The notes: generated by a model not told the origin, from the sequence alone. 64,000 bases of DNA from Lepturacanthus savala (GCA_030544235.1 CM060484.1:17281031-17345030), one strand, 5' to 3'. Positions 1 through 10,769 are shown, counted from the stretch's first letter. Translations and numbers: made by a program.

Positions 1-952
1 TTGTGTGTGTTGTTGTCTGTATGTCAATTCTGTGTTAGCACATTGACAGCAAATACATTTGATTTAATAACTTTATTTAAACAACAAACTTACAGCTGTT
101 ACCAATGTTACTATTCTTACAATAACAGTTGCAATTCTTCAGAGATAGCATGAACTAATTTTGTCATAATACTGCCAACTAAACCTCCAAACTCTGATTA
201 TTCATTCAAGAGCAACATAAAAAAATCAACATTTAGACAATACAGCAAATATTCAAAACAGTTCCTGGAATTTAGGGTTCAAAACTAGGCGTGGCCAAAA
301 CTGTCTGCCAGTTACTGTTTTATATTTTGTAGAATCTGCTTTATACATATAACTTGCATCATAAACAAACTAAACATAAAATAAACTCTTATTTTCTAAA
401 ATTCCTCCTCAAAGAAAAAGTAATTGGAAAATCGGTTAAAATACAAAACAAATTCCAGAAACCTGCATGAACTTCACACCAACATTAACCCTGTATTCCA
501 ATACCAAACCTTATCCATGCATGTTTCAAATGTATTTATTTAGTTATATTCTGCTTGGTGGGAGCTTCCAATTCTCCTGAAAAAGATGTAAATAATCTTA
601 TTTTTTTAATCACGATTACTTCACTTGTGGAATAATCTATGTAGTTCTAACCACATACCTGTTCACCGGAATGAACTGAAGCTTTCTTTTAACATGTTCC
701 ACTGTCTTGTTCTGTGCAGGAACACTACTCCAAGAAGCTGTTGCCTGCAAGCATTAGTTTAATATGTAATTCACACTTTTGATTTGGCAGCTAAAATAGA
801 ACTAGAATTCAGAATTTTCTTGCAAACAGGCCATAGAGTGTAGCAAACATGTTGAATGAAGGGATATTAAAGGAATATGAACAGTGAGGTGGTGTAAACC
901 CAACTGAAGGCTGTCATGATGCTACACGATTGTACCTTCTTAATTTTTTCAG

Positions 953-1205
953 TCAGGTACCTCCCGTTGAAGCTCCTGCTTCTCTCCTCTGTAGACAGAG
1001 CTATGCAAGGTCTGAAGGTGATGCCAGGGTCAATGGCACGGGACAAAGACCTGAGCAAGGCAGAGTGGGACATGCATCAGACCACTCCCCAAGCATTACT
1101 CAATGCTACATTAGCTTCATAGTCAATCTTCAAGCCTGCTTACAAATGAAAAAAAAACATGTGTTAGAATAGATTATCAATAAAGAAGACCCATTGTTGC
1201 TTTGA
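953..1205 (+). other. possible 3'-terminal exon of an unknown plus-strand transcript
   Basis: A pyrimidine-rich acceptor-like sequence ending in AG at 951-952 is followed by about 225 bases and then AATAAA at 1179-1184. Two overlapping frames stay open (to 1122 and 1172), but neither resembles a protein I know. The layout fits a tail-to-tail neighbour of ppp1r26. It could equally be chance in AT-rich sequence, and only RNA data would decide. Confidence 0.15.
1179..1184 (+). terminator. poly(A) signal, plus strand
   Basis: Canonical AATAAA, 30 bases from an opposing minus-strand AATAAA. Seen directly; use is inferred. Confidence 0.3.
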
Positions 1206-1213
1206 CTCCACTC

Positions 1214-1219
1214 TTTATT
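1214..1219 (-). terminator. poly(A) signal, minus strand
   Basis: TTTATT on the plus strand is AATAAA on the minus strand. It is a candidate distal end for a ppp1r26 transcript with a 3' UTR of about 1.9 kb. Use is inferred. Confidence 0.3.
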
Positions 1220-3029
1220 ACACAGATGCACTTAAAAGACACAGCATTTTTTTTATCTGAAAGAGTAAAAGAAAAAAAAAAGAACACTTCTTACAAAATA
1301 TTTACAAAATCTGGCAATGCACAGCATGTTCAGTATCTTTTTTGATAAACAAAAATAAATAACCTTTTTTCCCCACATAGGAAATTCAAGAAAACTTTTA
1401 CAAGACAGAAAGAAATGAACACACTAAATATCTAGTCTAATAAGACAGAGGGGAGTAAATGTGTGGCTTCTGTGGAATCTGGAACAACACGAGTCATAGA
1501 CTGCTAAAGTAGCTTCCATTGACAACTGAGTATTAAAAATGTATGAATTTAATCTACACAATGAACTAAGGGCTCTATATCTGAAAACAAAGAATAATTA
1601 TGGGGAATGTAGTATGGTAATAGCGTGGTAGAAGTTGAGAGAGGATACAAGGTTGGATCCCTGCTTGAATTTCCAGTACCCACTGTTCTTCTCAAATGCA
1701 AAGACATAGAGTCAAGAAAATATAACCTCCGTTTAGAAGTGCACCCTGGCTTATCTTCTCTTCATGTGCAAAAGTTAAAATGGCTATCCTGCATTTGTAG
1801 GCGAAATGAGAGGGGACATTTTCAGAAATTATCCTTAAAAGCACCAGATGAGAGGACTGATTTAGAGCTCCCACACCATCAGACGAAACTAAATGGTTGA
1901 AAGAAATGGCTGACATGACATGGGAAAAATTGGGCAGGTGAAGTCCAAGCAAACTACATTATGCTTCATTGCGAGGGTGTATTCAAGTAACCAGCATGAA
2001 TTTAAATGCCAACCTGACACCTATATGAGATAAGTGCTGGGTGCTAAATTAACCAGAATCGTTTTTTGTGTTTTTGTTTGGTTGTATTTATTAGCCTAAT
2101 TTGCCAGTAATATTTTATTATATTGCTAATATATTAATATATAGATTTTAACCACTTGTCCTGTAGGAGATCATCTATATAATAGTGTTTAAAGGGTTAT
2201 TTTCATGATATTCATCTGCCAGTTATTTTATTGATTATTTGAAATGCAAAACAGTAAAAAAAAAAAACATGCTTTTCCTCATCTTTGTCTTTTTTGGTTG
2301 CTCAACAATCCAAAACCCTGAACATATTCAATGTGCTATGACAAAGAAATTCTGAAATTTAACAAGCTGAAACCAGGAAATATGTTTTTTTCTCGAAAAG
2401 AATAGCTGGTGATTGGTTCATTTCCAAAAGTACTTTCAGAAGTCTCTTTTCAGGGTTACACCAGCTGTACAGCTGAATGTTGAATGGGTCCAAACTAAAA
2501 ACAAAAATGTTATGTTTTTGGGCTTGTACTAAAATATCCCTAATGAAGGCAGTGTAGGAAATATTACAACAGCATCTGCAATACAGACTTGTTAACTTTT
2601 GCACATAAAAAAAAGCTGAAGTAAATCTCAGGTAAATTGCAGATTATGTAATGACAGCTTGTATTTTCTGTCCCACTAGTACATTGAAAAAAAGATACAT
2701 CCTAATTTTAAGCTTTTGAACTTGATCTTTATTGTATCATATTGAGAGGTTAATTTTCTCAGTAACCTATTTTACATAAAATGTATGGTACTACATATGT
2801 CAGTCTGCCTCCTGAGCCAAAATGCCATTGTATTGCTTTTCAGTGATATTCAAGATTCAGTGATATGAAATAATCTCAAAGCACAAAAGAGATTCATGAT
2901 GCTGCTGTTGTGTTACATAGCTGTATAAATGTACAAACGCATTTAAAAAAAAATGCCTGTTTTGTTTTATCTTATTGACAAACATTCCCTTAGAGCCTAT
3001 AAATGAACTTGATCATAACCTACATTATA

Positions 3030-3035
3030 TTTATT
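3030..3035 (-). terminator. nearest poly(A) signal after ppp1r26
   Basis: AATAAA on the minus strand, about 92 bases after the stop codon. It is the most proximal candidate 3' end for ppp1r26. Other signals lie further downstream, so the true end is uncertain. Confidence 0.35.
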
Positions 3036-3126
3036 AGCAGGGCACAATCAAGTAATGGACAAGTAATGGACTTGTATAAAAATTGGATTATGATGCTGTG
3101 GCGTGACATAGTGGCCAAAGAAATAC

Positions 3127-6100
3127 TTACAATGTGGAAAAGCCCTGCTTCTTCTCTGGATTTCTCTTGTTGCCTGACTCACAATCTGTCTCGTCTATAA
3201 ATTCTTCTTCTGCTCTTTCTAGATGTACTTCTTTATCCTCTATCTTCATGCTCTCGCCCTCTCGTTTTCTCTCACTGGACAAGTTTGCTTTCTCCTTTCC
3301 CTCGCTCCTTTCCCTGCTTCTGACCTGGACATGGTTGGTCCTATCAGATTCCAGTTCGACAAACACACTTTTGTCTTTAGATATGTGCACCATGCTCGCT
3401 GCCTCTCCTTCAATAGGGCACTGGGACCTGTGGCCAGGTGCAAGGCTCTGTGCAAATGACATCCCTGGGTGCTGCCTGGCAGCAGACATAAGATTCAAAA
3501 CAGGCGGTCGAAACATGGCATTTACAGTTTTTTCTGTGGAGCAGGCGAAAGGTGTTCTGCTGGTCCTTGCAGAGGACCAAACAGTGACTGGAGTCTGTGA
3601 TTTAAAGTCGATTGGCCGACCTTGATATGGAGAAGCTGCTGGTGCGGTCTCGCTGGTTTTAGACGAGGTGATATGGAATGGAGTTCGACCGTGTGTTCTT
3701 GGGTCGCTAGTGGGGAGTCCAAGGCTCTGGCGCCACTTGATGGACTCAGCGCGAGAATAAGGGATGTTGGAAGTCAAAACTGGCTGAACTTTCGCCACCT
3801 GTTGGTTGACATCCTGGATATTCTCTCTCCCAGTTGAAGGCATCCTCTGCTCAGATGTAGCAACCCCTGCCCCGTCTGCTGGCTCCAAAAGACGGGGGCT
3901 GCAGGACTGGACCGAGGACAGACATGATTGTGCACTGACAGAATAGACAGAGTTGTCTGGCAGCAAACTCAGTGGCTTTGGAAGTAGCGGCCAATCTTGA
4001 GGTGGTTTAATTTCTGGAGATTGTCCAGAAAGGAGGGGGACACCTTTTCTTGGAATTTCAGCCAGCTGATTTTCCTGTTTAATGTCTCCTTCTTGAAGTA
4101 GGGGTCCAACCATCCCAGTGCCATTCCTTGACAGCTCTCCATCTTTACTTCTCTCTGCAGTGGACACTTTGGCTTTTTCAGCCAGAAACCTCCTGATCTC
4201 CTGCTCAATGCTGTCATCGCTGTCCACTGAACTGCTGTCGTCCTTTATCTGAAGAGTAGTTTGAGTATTGTACAGCAGCATGTCTTGGCCCTCAATTGCT
4301 TTCAATTTTCCAGTTTCATCATGTATATTATGCTCTTTACTCTTGTTAGGTTGTAAAAATGTCTTTTTACTGGATGTAGACTTATCTCTCATGTCATCTT
4401 TACTCTTGTGAACCTTTTTCAAAGAATTGCGCTTGGAAATAGGATCAGGTTTTAACTTTTTGGCCTGTAAAGCATTCGCTAGTAGTGGTTCTTCCTCTTT
4501 GAGGCACTTCCTTGATTTACGCTTTAAGTCTGTCTTTTTCTTTGACTTCTTTTTTGTCTTGAGTAGGTCTTTTATAGCCATGTCTAGGTCCTCATCACTG
4601 TCAAGTGAGCTGCTTTTGTCTCCGCTTTGATCTGCGTTGTGTAATGCAGTTATTGGCTGGGGTTGACTTCTCTGGGAAAAAACCAGTGGGTTTGATTCTT
4701 GTCTATGCTCATGTAAGGGTTTAGGCGCTGTATCTTTAACATTATCCATCACTGAAACATTGGAAATGCTACGGTTTTCCTCTTTGTATTTTCTTCTCTG
4801 TGTCAAGGACAATCTTGAAGGTTTCTTTTCAGTTACAACTTGTTTTGTTTCCATCTTATCTGGGTCATTTATACTTTCTGGCTCTTGTGTCGCGGCAGAG
4901 TTGGGTGACTTGTGCATTTGCGCCTTCTGCTCTAGAAATTTCCTGATTTCTTGCTCAATCCCATCTTCACTGTCAATGGAACTGTCATCACTTTCATCAA
5001 CTGGGCAGTTGTCAGGAAGTGAAGACTGCAAGGATGATTCAGTGCGGGCACAGCTGCTAAGACCGATACTATGATGGAAGGCCACAGGCATAACAGTTTT
5101 TGAGATGTCCAATATTGCCTCAGCACACATGAGCTCTGCAGTTGTATTGGCCTTTGGAGGGACAGTCATGGGTTGCTCCTTAAAACTTGAAAGTAATCCA
5201 TTTCCTTGACCCCTCTGGCTGTCAGAAAGTGTGGTTTTGGGTACGAAAAGAGATGGAGGTAGAACAGGTTTCACTTCTTTCTCAGCTCTGTCTCTGTTCT
5301 TTTTCTTTTTCAGTTTGTGTTTCTTCATGTTCTCCGTGCTTGTACTTCCAACAGCCTGTATTACTGATTTACTTATGGGCTTTTGCTTGTGTAAAAACGG
5401 TTTCAGGATGCTCTTCTCTTTCTGCCGCTCAAGCTGGTAGCTCCGAATAGCTTCTTCAATCCCATCATCGCTTGTAGAATCAGAATCCTCTTCAAATGCA
5501 TGTGGCATGAATGCTTCCCTTCTGTTCTGCTGCTCCTTTTGCTCCAACTGGTATCTTTGAATAGCCTCCTCAATGCCATCATCACTACTGGAATCATCCG
5601 ATTCTTCCTCCACCTTAACTGTGACTGGAGAAATAATTTTGTTAGGGAGGCTAATTGTTTTAGAAGGGCTCTGTGTTTTATTTGACTCCAATGTATTAAC
5701 TGTGTTTTCATTAAGAAACGCCTTGTTTTTGATATACTTTTTTATAGGTACAACAGCTGGTGCTGTGATGATCTCGGTTTTGACACTTTTTGGAAACTGG
5801 TTGTTTGCGATCAAAAACGTATGGCTGTCAGAGTGCTGTTTAGAAACCTCCGGAACAGGTGGGTTTTTCCTGGGAATTTTGGATGTTTGGAGAAAGGTGG
5901 TGCATGGTTCAGCCTTGCGTTTGTGATCACCCTTTTCCTTCAGGTATTCCAGTATTGCCTCCTCAATTCCTCGGTCTACAGAATCATCACTGTCAGAGTC
6001 ACTGCTCTCACGGTTTATTGGGGAGGAAACACATTCCTGCTGGTTTTCAGTAGGACTTTTGGACTTGGACTTGGCTCCCACAAAAGAACCCACTGCACCC

Positions 6101-6354
6101 TTGCAGACTTGGGGATGACCTTCCTGTCCTGATAGCACATTTCCCTCGATCTCGTCGCCCATCTCGAGTGAGGACTGGGTGCTCCTTAGGCTCTCTATGA
6201 TCATCTGGACCTTATCTGAGATAGGTGTGCCTCTGGTGGACAACTCAGTATCAGACTCATTGAAGCAGATTGGAAGGCTATAGCCTCCAGGTGGCCCACA
6301 TGTTCTCCATTCTGTGTGAGTCGCTGCAACAGGAGGTACATTCATCAAGTACAT
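3127..6354 (-). CDS. ppp1r26: protein phosphatase 1 regulatory subunit 26
   Basis: A 1075-residue protein encoded in one uninterrupted exon. The N-terminus (MYLMNxxPV... then GPPG...CF.E) matches the start of mammalian PPP1R26 as I remember it, which fixes the start codon; the human protein is about 1.2 kb residues long. PPP1R26 is a nuclear/nucleolar inhibitor-type regulator of protein phosphatase 1. Six copies of a module are visible at about residues 118-141, 250-278, 288-314, 455-480, 581-603 and 705-729. Each is an acidic Ser/Asp run followed by a short I-E-x-x-I-type amphipathic helix. A Lys-rich stretch at about 600-616 is a likely nuclear or nucleolar signal. An S-I-K-W tetrapeptide near residue 871 could be a degenerate PP1-docking (RVxF-like) site; that is inference. 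The acidic serines look like casein kinase 2 targets. The TAA stop lies inside a GTAAGT splice-donor match. Family identity is firm; the exact C-terminus is slightly uncertain. Confidence 0.93.
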   Translation of the reverse strand: MYLMNVPPVAATHTEWRTCGPPGGYSLPICFNESDTELSTRGTPISDKVQMIIESLRSTQSSLEMGDEIEGNVLSGQEGHPQVCKGAVGSFVGAKSKSKSPTENQQECVSSPINRESSDSDSDDSVDRGIEEAILEYLKEKGDHKRKAEPCTTFLQTSKIPRKNPPVPEVSKQHSDSHTFLIANNQFPKSVKTEIITAPAVVPIKKYIKNKAFLNENTVNTLESNKTQSPSKTISLPNKIISPVTVKVEEESDDSSSDDGIEEAIQRYQLEQKEQQNRREAFMPHAFEEDSDSTSDDGIEEAIRSYQLERQKEKSILKPFLHKQKPISKSVIQAVGSTSTENMKKHKLKKKKNRDRAEKEVKPVLPPSLFVPKTTLSDSQRGQGNGLLSSFKEQPMTVPPKANTTAELMCAEAILDISKTVMPVAFHHSIGLSSCARTESSLQSSLPDNCPVDESDDSSIDSEDGIEQEIRKFLEQKAQMHKSPNSAATQEPESINDPDKMETKQVVTEKKPSRLSLTQRRKYKEENRSISNVSVMDNVKDTAPKPLHEHRQESNPLVFSQRSQPQPITALHNADQSGDKSSSLDSDEDLDMAIKDLLKTKKKSKKKTDLKRKSRKCLKEEEPLLANALQAKKLKPDPISKRNSLKKVHKSKDDMRDKSTSSKKTFLQPNKSKEHNIHDETGKLKAIEGQDMLLYNTQTTLQIKDDSSSVDSDDSIEQEIRRFLAEKAKVSTAERSKDGELSRNGTGMVGPLLQEGDIKQENQLAEIPRKGVPLLSGQSPEIKPPQDWPLLPKPLSLLPDNSVYSVSAQSCLSSVQSCSPRLLEPADGAGVATSEQRMPSTGRENIQDVNQQVAKVQPVLTSNIPYSRAESIKWRQSLGLPTSDPRTHGRTPFHITSSKTSETAPAASPYQGRPIDFKSQTPVTVWSSARTSRTPFACSTEKTVNAMFRPPVLNLMSAARQHPGMSFAQSLAPGHRSQCPIEGEAASMVHISKDKSVFVELESDRTNHVQVRSRERSEGKEKANLSSERKREGESMKIEDKEVHLERAEEEFIDETDCESGNKRNPEKKQGFSTL

Positions 6355-6425
6355 TCTAGTGAAGTAAGATGAGGTCCTGGACCATGGGAGTGCGACTGCC
6401 TCCGATCACAATCACATTATTCAAT
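6355..6425 (-). other. ppp1r26: ppp1r26 5' UTR part of the coding exon
   Basis: On the minus strand a long pyrimidine tract (twelve or more T) followed by CCTCACAG gives a strong acceptor, with its AG at 6427-6426. The exon would therefore begin at 6425, 71 bases before the start codon. It pairs logically with the donor at 11,822/11,821 in the CpG island. Confidence 0.7.
6356..6385 (-). CDS. upstream ORF in the ppp1r26 leader, nine codons
   Basis: ATG at 6385-6383 opens a frame of nine residues (MVQDLILLH) ending in TAG at 6358-6356. One base separates this stop from the ppp1r26 ATG at 6354. The uORF start has G at +4 but C at -3, so it is of moderate strength; the main start has A at -3. 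This geometry would allow leaky scanning or terminate-reinitiate control. Translation is not proven. Confidence 0.4.
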   Translation of the reverse strand: MVQDLILLH

Positions 6426-7488
6426 CTGTGAGGAAAAAAAAAAAAACAAAGACGGGTAAGTAAAATCTCATATGTAGGATTTTTGTATGAGTACATCAAA
6501 ACATTTTAATGGCATATAGTCATTCTGTGTTCACATATCAGATCTAAAAAAAATTTAAAATCTGTTAAAGAATTCAATTATTTTATTGCAATATTACAAA
6601 TAGACTAAAATTTCCAAAATTACATTTTGAATAAGATTGTACGGCTATCTCAAACTAAGAGAATTTACTCTAGGAAGATTTGAAGGAAGTTTGCATAATT
6701 ATCTGTTAATTATTTTTCATAATAACTGATTATTCTCTGAAATGTAAAAAGAACGCCACAAGGTAAGGTCTTCAAAATGCTATGTCAAGTACTAGAACAA
6801 ATACCAGTTTAATAGCCTAATGTAAAAATACAGTGAAATTCATGCAAGTGATAGTCCATCAAAACAGATAAACACTGACATCTACACATCTTGAACACAT
6901 AACCAAATAGGAATTTTAGGTGCACTGCTGCCATCAAGTGGAGGAACTTAAGGTGACCATCCTGCAGTGCATATGCAGAATGTTATTGTGTTAATGTGAT
7001 GGTTCTGTATGGTTTTGGGAGATTTTCCTTAGTGCTCATATTTGGGTGATTCGTGGAATTTCTGGGAGACTTGCACTGTACAGCATATCTGACACAGCTT
7101 CTTCACAGTCCCTTCTAGACCCCATTTTCTAAAGATCTCACATTATTACATTATTATTAAACCCCATCATATGTACAAAGGGAGTGGGTCCTCTTCCGGG
7201 GAGCGGGTCCTCTTCCAGGGAGCCTGCCATGTTTCAATAGCTCTAATAGCTCTATACTGGCTTTAGAGAGGGTCATTCACATTTTTTGCCAGTTTTGCAG
7301 TCACTGTAAGTTTTCCTATACACTTGGAAGGAGAGGGTGAGGGAAGGGGTTATCGGTTGGCTGCTAAATTCTTCTAAAGCCTACACACTGGTGCTTTACA
7401 ACAGCAGACAGGAACCTCTATGAACATTCAAACAGTTTTTGCTTGCTGTAATCATTTCTCCATTGATGGGGGTGAAAATCCAGTCCAG

Positions 7489-7524
7489 TATTTGACTAAC
7501 CCATCCACCTGGGTTAGTCAAATA
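7489..7524. repeat. perfect 15-bp inverted repeat with 6-base loop
   Basis: Left arm 7489-7503 (TATTTGACTAACCCA) is the exact reverse complement of 7510-7524. The loop is TCCACC. It lies in the ppp1r26 leader intron. No following T run suggests a terminator, and no function is assigned. Confidence 0.8.
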
Positions 7525-7973
7525 AAGTGGATATCTTCAACAATCAGTCTCTTTAGTTAAAAAAAAAAAAAAAATCCTCTCTCTGCTCTCGATGGATAGT
7601 TTTCCTTTTCAGCTGGAGTGGGATCTGGCAGTACAAGGGCAGTAACTCTGAAATATACTGCAGTGATGTGACTAATTTGGACAGCTGAAGCTGTGGATTT
7701 TGGGCTGTTGTTTTTGTCCCCCCCCAATCAATTTCATGGAAAGTGCATTATGAAGGGATGAAGGATGAACAAGAGGAATGATTACAGCAAGAACAACATG
7801 TGTCAGTGTTTATTTGGGCACTTGATTGTTGTTTTGGAACAAGCTTAGAAAAATTGGGAACCTGCCCTTTAATGAAAATGTTGCATGTCATATTGAATTT
7901 GTAACAAAATATTGTATTTTGTAAGGCATTTGATTCCATTACTGCAATGAGACTGTCCTGTAGCCAAAGTTCA

Positions 7974-8100
7974 CAGTGGTGGAAGAAGTATTCACATCCT
8001 TTACAACATTATAAAAAAACTGCATTACAAGTAAAAGCCCTACATGAAAAAAATACATCAATAGATTATTAATACTGAAGCATCAGTGCGTAAGCATAGC
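7974..8100 (+). mobile_element. hAT-like MITE end
   Basis: It starts CAGTGGTGGAAGAAGTATTC and continues with the 'ACAAGTAAAAG.CCTACAT' type sequence of an abundant teleost hAT-derived short element. A related end in opposite orientation lies at 10,795-10,880. The bases flanking the two ends do not match as a target duplication, so they are probably separate insertions. Confidence 0.55.
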
Positions 8101-9149
8101 CTATGGATTTTCCAGGTTAGTATTAGTATTACGTTAGTATTTTATCCACAATAACATCGAAAAACAAATATGTAGTAAGTATTTCTTTTGCAGCGGGTGG
8201 CTCAAAGTGACAAAGTGGTGAAAATGTACCAGTAATTATTGAATTATTGAGTCTCATCAGTGTCATTAGAATTCTTGGCCGAATAAAACCCTATTTTTTA
8301 AAAGATGTATTAAAATCAACAGCTATCTCCCTGTGGTTATGAGGAATCACTCCCCAACATTTCAGTTGGCCCAACAACAGGATCTTTTTTCCCCCTCTTC
8401 TATTCAGTAATTGATTAATGAGGTTCCATGATGACTTATTCACTTTGGAGGCTTGGGTGAATTTTCATAATTATTGAAGTCTTAATTGGGTATGGTTATT
8501 TTTGTATTTTCTTACATATTTTCTCGTAATTTATTCTTTACAACTTGGCCCTAATTATTTAATTAAAACATTTGTAAAATGAGAAAATCAACATGACAAT
8601 TCATCTTTGAGTAAATTCAGATCAAAGTAACACACTTTCCCCCTCCTTACATATCATTTCCAGGGTACATCTATTATCTGTATATAATCTAGTGCTTATG
8701 TCAGAATCAAGTGGTCTATAATTATAATACTTTTGTCATCAAATAAATGGGAATTTTGATGTACAACTCCACATCAGTCTCATTTAAATTGAGGCTATTC
8801 TTGCTTTCAATGAAGGCAAAAGTGTTTAGTAAATAGATTCCTCCATCTCTTTCTCTATTCTTCCTGTGGAAATGAACAGCAGTGAACTGTGACATTGGAT
8901 GAAAAACCATATCCTCACTAAGCCAAGTTTCTGATAAAGCAATCTGGAAAGGTATGGTTTATAGGGGATTAATATCAAGTTAGTTTATCATCGTCATTGG
9001 GAAGACTACGGATATTCAATTGAAAATTTGAGAAAGCACATACTTGATTATCAGATTGATTTTGCATTGAATGTTTAATCTGATCAATAGTGGGAGGATA
9101 TTTTTGCATCTTTTAAAATTATAAAGATTATCATCAGGATCCAGGTATA

Positions 9150-9165
9150 ATTCAATTCATGCAAG

Positions 9166-9256
<91 letters not shown>

Positions 9257-9290
9257 TTACTATATATAATTACTTGCATCAAGAGTTGAA
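9150..9290. repeat. (AT)n tract inside an inverted repeat
   Basis: About 84 bases of pure AT (9169-9252) lie between ATGCAAGTAATTATATA (9159 on) and its reverse complement ending at 9279. Weaker complementarity continues to about 9150 and 9290. The whole could fold into one long hairpin or cruciform. It looks like a palindromic MITE whose centre expanded as a microsatellite. Confidence 0.7.
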
Positions 9291-9520
9291 TGATAAAACA
9301 TCTTTTACACAGGACTGAGTCATCTGTTATATTGATATTAGAGGAGGAAATGATGATTCAGTAAGAGCATCCGTAGTCGAGGAGGGTGAACAACTTGTCA
9401 TACTTCAAGAAGGTAATGTCTGCTTTCAGCATCTCAGCTCTGAGTTGGGACATTAGTTATTTCCTCTTCAGTCTAATGCTATCTTAAAAGTCTTCATTAA
9501 TGAAAAAGTTAGTATGGTAG

Positions 9521-9523
<3 letters not shown>

Positions 9524-9555
<32 letters not shown>
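9524..9555 (+). repeat. poly(T) run
   Basis: About 32 consecutive T. It could be the 3' tail of a minus-strand retroposon, but no element body was recognised beside it. Confidence 0.8.
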
Positions 9556-9561
<6 letters not shown>

Positions 9562-10205
9562 CAGGATCTCCTCCTTATCCTTGAACTGGATCAATTTCGG
9601 TTTAATAGATCTTGGATTCCCTGTGTGTGCAATATTTCCTATATAATGTCCTCTGTCTATTTCAATGAGTTTTGGGTCATTTTTGAGGTGGTCTGAGGTT
9701 TTCTTTTTTTGCTATGCTCTCACTATCATTGTCAAACCCTAGTTCAGATTTTGCTTCTGACATGCCATCAATAACCATATTATTTCTCCTGGATGAGTTT
9801 TCCCAAATAATTCAGTTTTCTAGCCAGGTTGTTAACAGATGTTCGGTAACCTGAGAGAGTCTCTGTTACGACTCTGATCTGTTTCTCCTTGTTGGCACAC
9901 AAGTCCTCCACGTCAGCTTGAGTGAACTGCAGATTGGCTTTTAGCTAAAATGTCCTTAACATCAATACAGTAGGAGAATCTACAGTACCAAAGCCTGCCT
10001 GTGTGATTTGTAGCTACTCTTCTGAAAACAAATCTACATTATACGACTGTATAATATAATGCAGTACCATAACTATGAATATAGTATAACTACCTGAAAA
10101 AACTTCCAGAAAAATGTAATGCTGTTAAAAGGTTCTTATGTGTATTTGTTATTGATAGAAATAAAGTAACAATATGCATAATGAGTACTTTTAATTTTGA
10201 TACTT

Positions 10206-10769
10206 TAGAGCTCTGGAAAAAAAAATAAGAGACTACTGCATTTCTGAAATTATCATCTCTACATGTATTCCCGCCATCCGTTTCCAGCGTCTGTTGAATT
10301 CCAACAGTTGCACACCTCATTCTGCTTAAAGAGGTACCAGGAGTGGAATAAAGTCACCCAAGAATAATGGTAAAGACTTGTGGAGAGCATGCCAAGACGC
10401 ACGAAAGCTGTGATTAAAAATAAGGGTTATTGCACCAAATATTGATTTCTGAACCCTTTATAGACATTAGTATTATGTTGTTTTAAAATGAATTTGATCT
10501 TGTCTCATTGCGTTGTTTGACATCTGAAAGCATTATGTCTTTTTCTGTTATTTTGACCATTTGTCATTTTCTGCAAATAAACTCGCTCTAAACGATAATA
10601 TTTTTTGGGGGGGAATTTGTGGGAAATGTCAGTAGTTTATAGATGCAAACAAACATGTTCCTTTTGCCCAAACATCTGATAATTTAGCATTGAGATTATA
10701 CACATACATACATACATACACACAAACCGATAACTTTGCAGTGGTCTCTTATTTCTGATTCAGATCTAT
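10206..10769 (+). mobile_element. Tc1-like nonautonomous element, copy A
   Basis: Terminal inverted repeats of the form GAGCTCTGGAAAAAAA...AAGAGAC.ACTGCA and their complement (GCAGTGGTCTCTTATT...) stand beside TA dinucleotides. Inside, a degenerate plus-strand remnant of the transposase C-terminus (EWNKVTQ..., VESMPRR.KAVIKN type) can be read across frames. The left end matches copy C at 50,543, so they belong to one deletion subfamily. Confidence 0.7.

Larger units (their letters stand above)
1..3029. other. AT-rich flank downstream of ppp1r26
   Basis: I recognise no coding sequence here on either strand; open frames are short and show no known motif. Much of it may be 3' untranslated sequence of the minus-strand gene ppp1r26. 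Minus-strand AATAAA signals (TTTATT on +) occur near 2728-2733, 1214-1219 and 71-76. Plus-strand acceptor-like sites (pyrimidine run then AG) end at 719 and 952, which could belong to the last exon(s) of a plus-strand neighbour, but no frame behind them resembles a known protein. Confidence 0.5.

Noticed and set aside
720..800. Plus-strand exon after the acceptor-like AG at 719
   Set aside because: The acceptor looks good, but all three frames close within about 20 codons and none resembles a protein; kept only as a note.
3134..6132. Plus-strand frames opposite ppp1r26 (for example 163 codons at 3134-3625)
   Set aside because: They are antisense shadows of the coding exon, rich in Ser/Leu/Phe as expected from the reverse of an acidic, Lys-rich protein.
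6357..6425. A frame in the ppp1r26 leader reading VIVIGGSRTPMVQDL, reminiscent of the Hsp70 nucleotide-binding GGS..P motif
   Set aside because: It is one residue short of the real motif spacing, stops after about 22 residues, and lies in a 5' UTR exon with no other Hsp70 sequence nearby.
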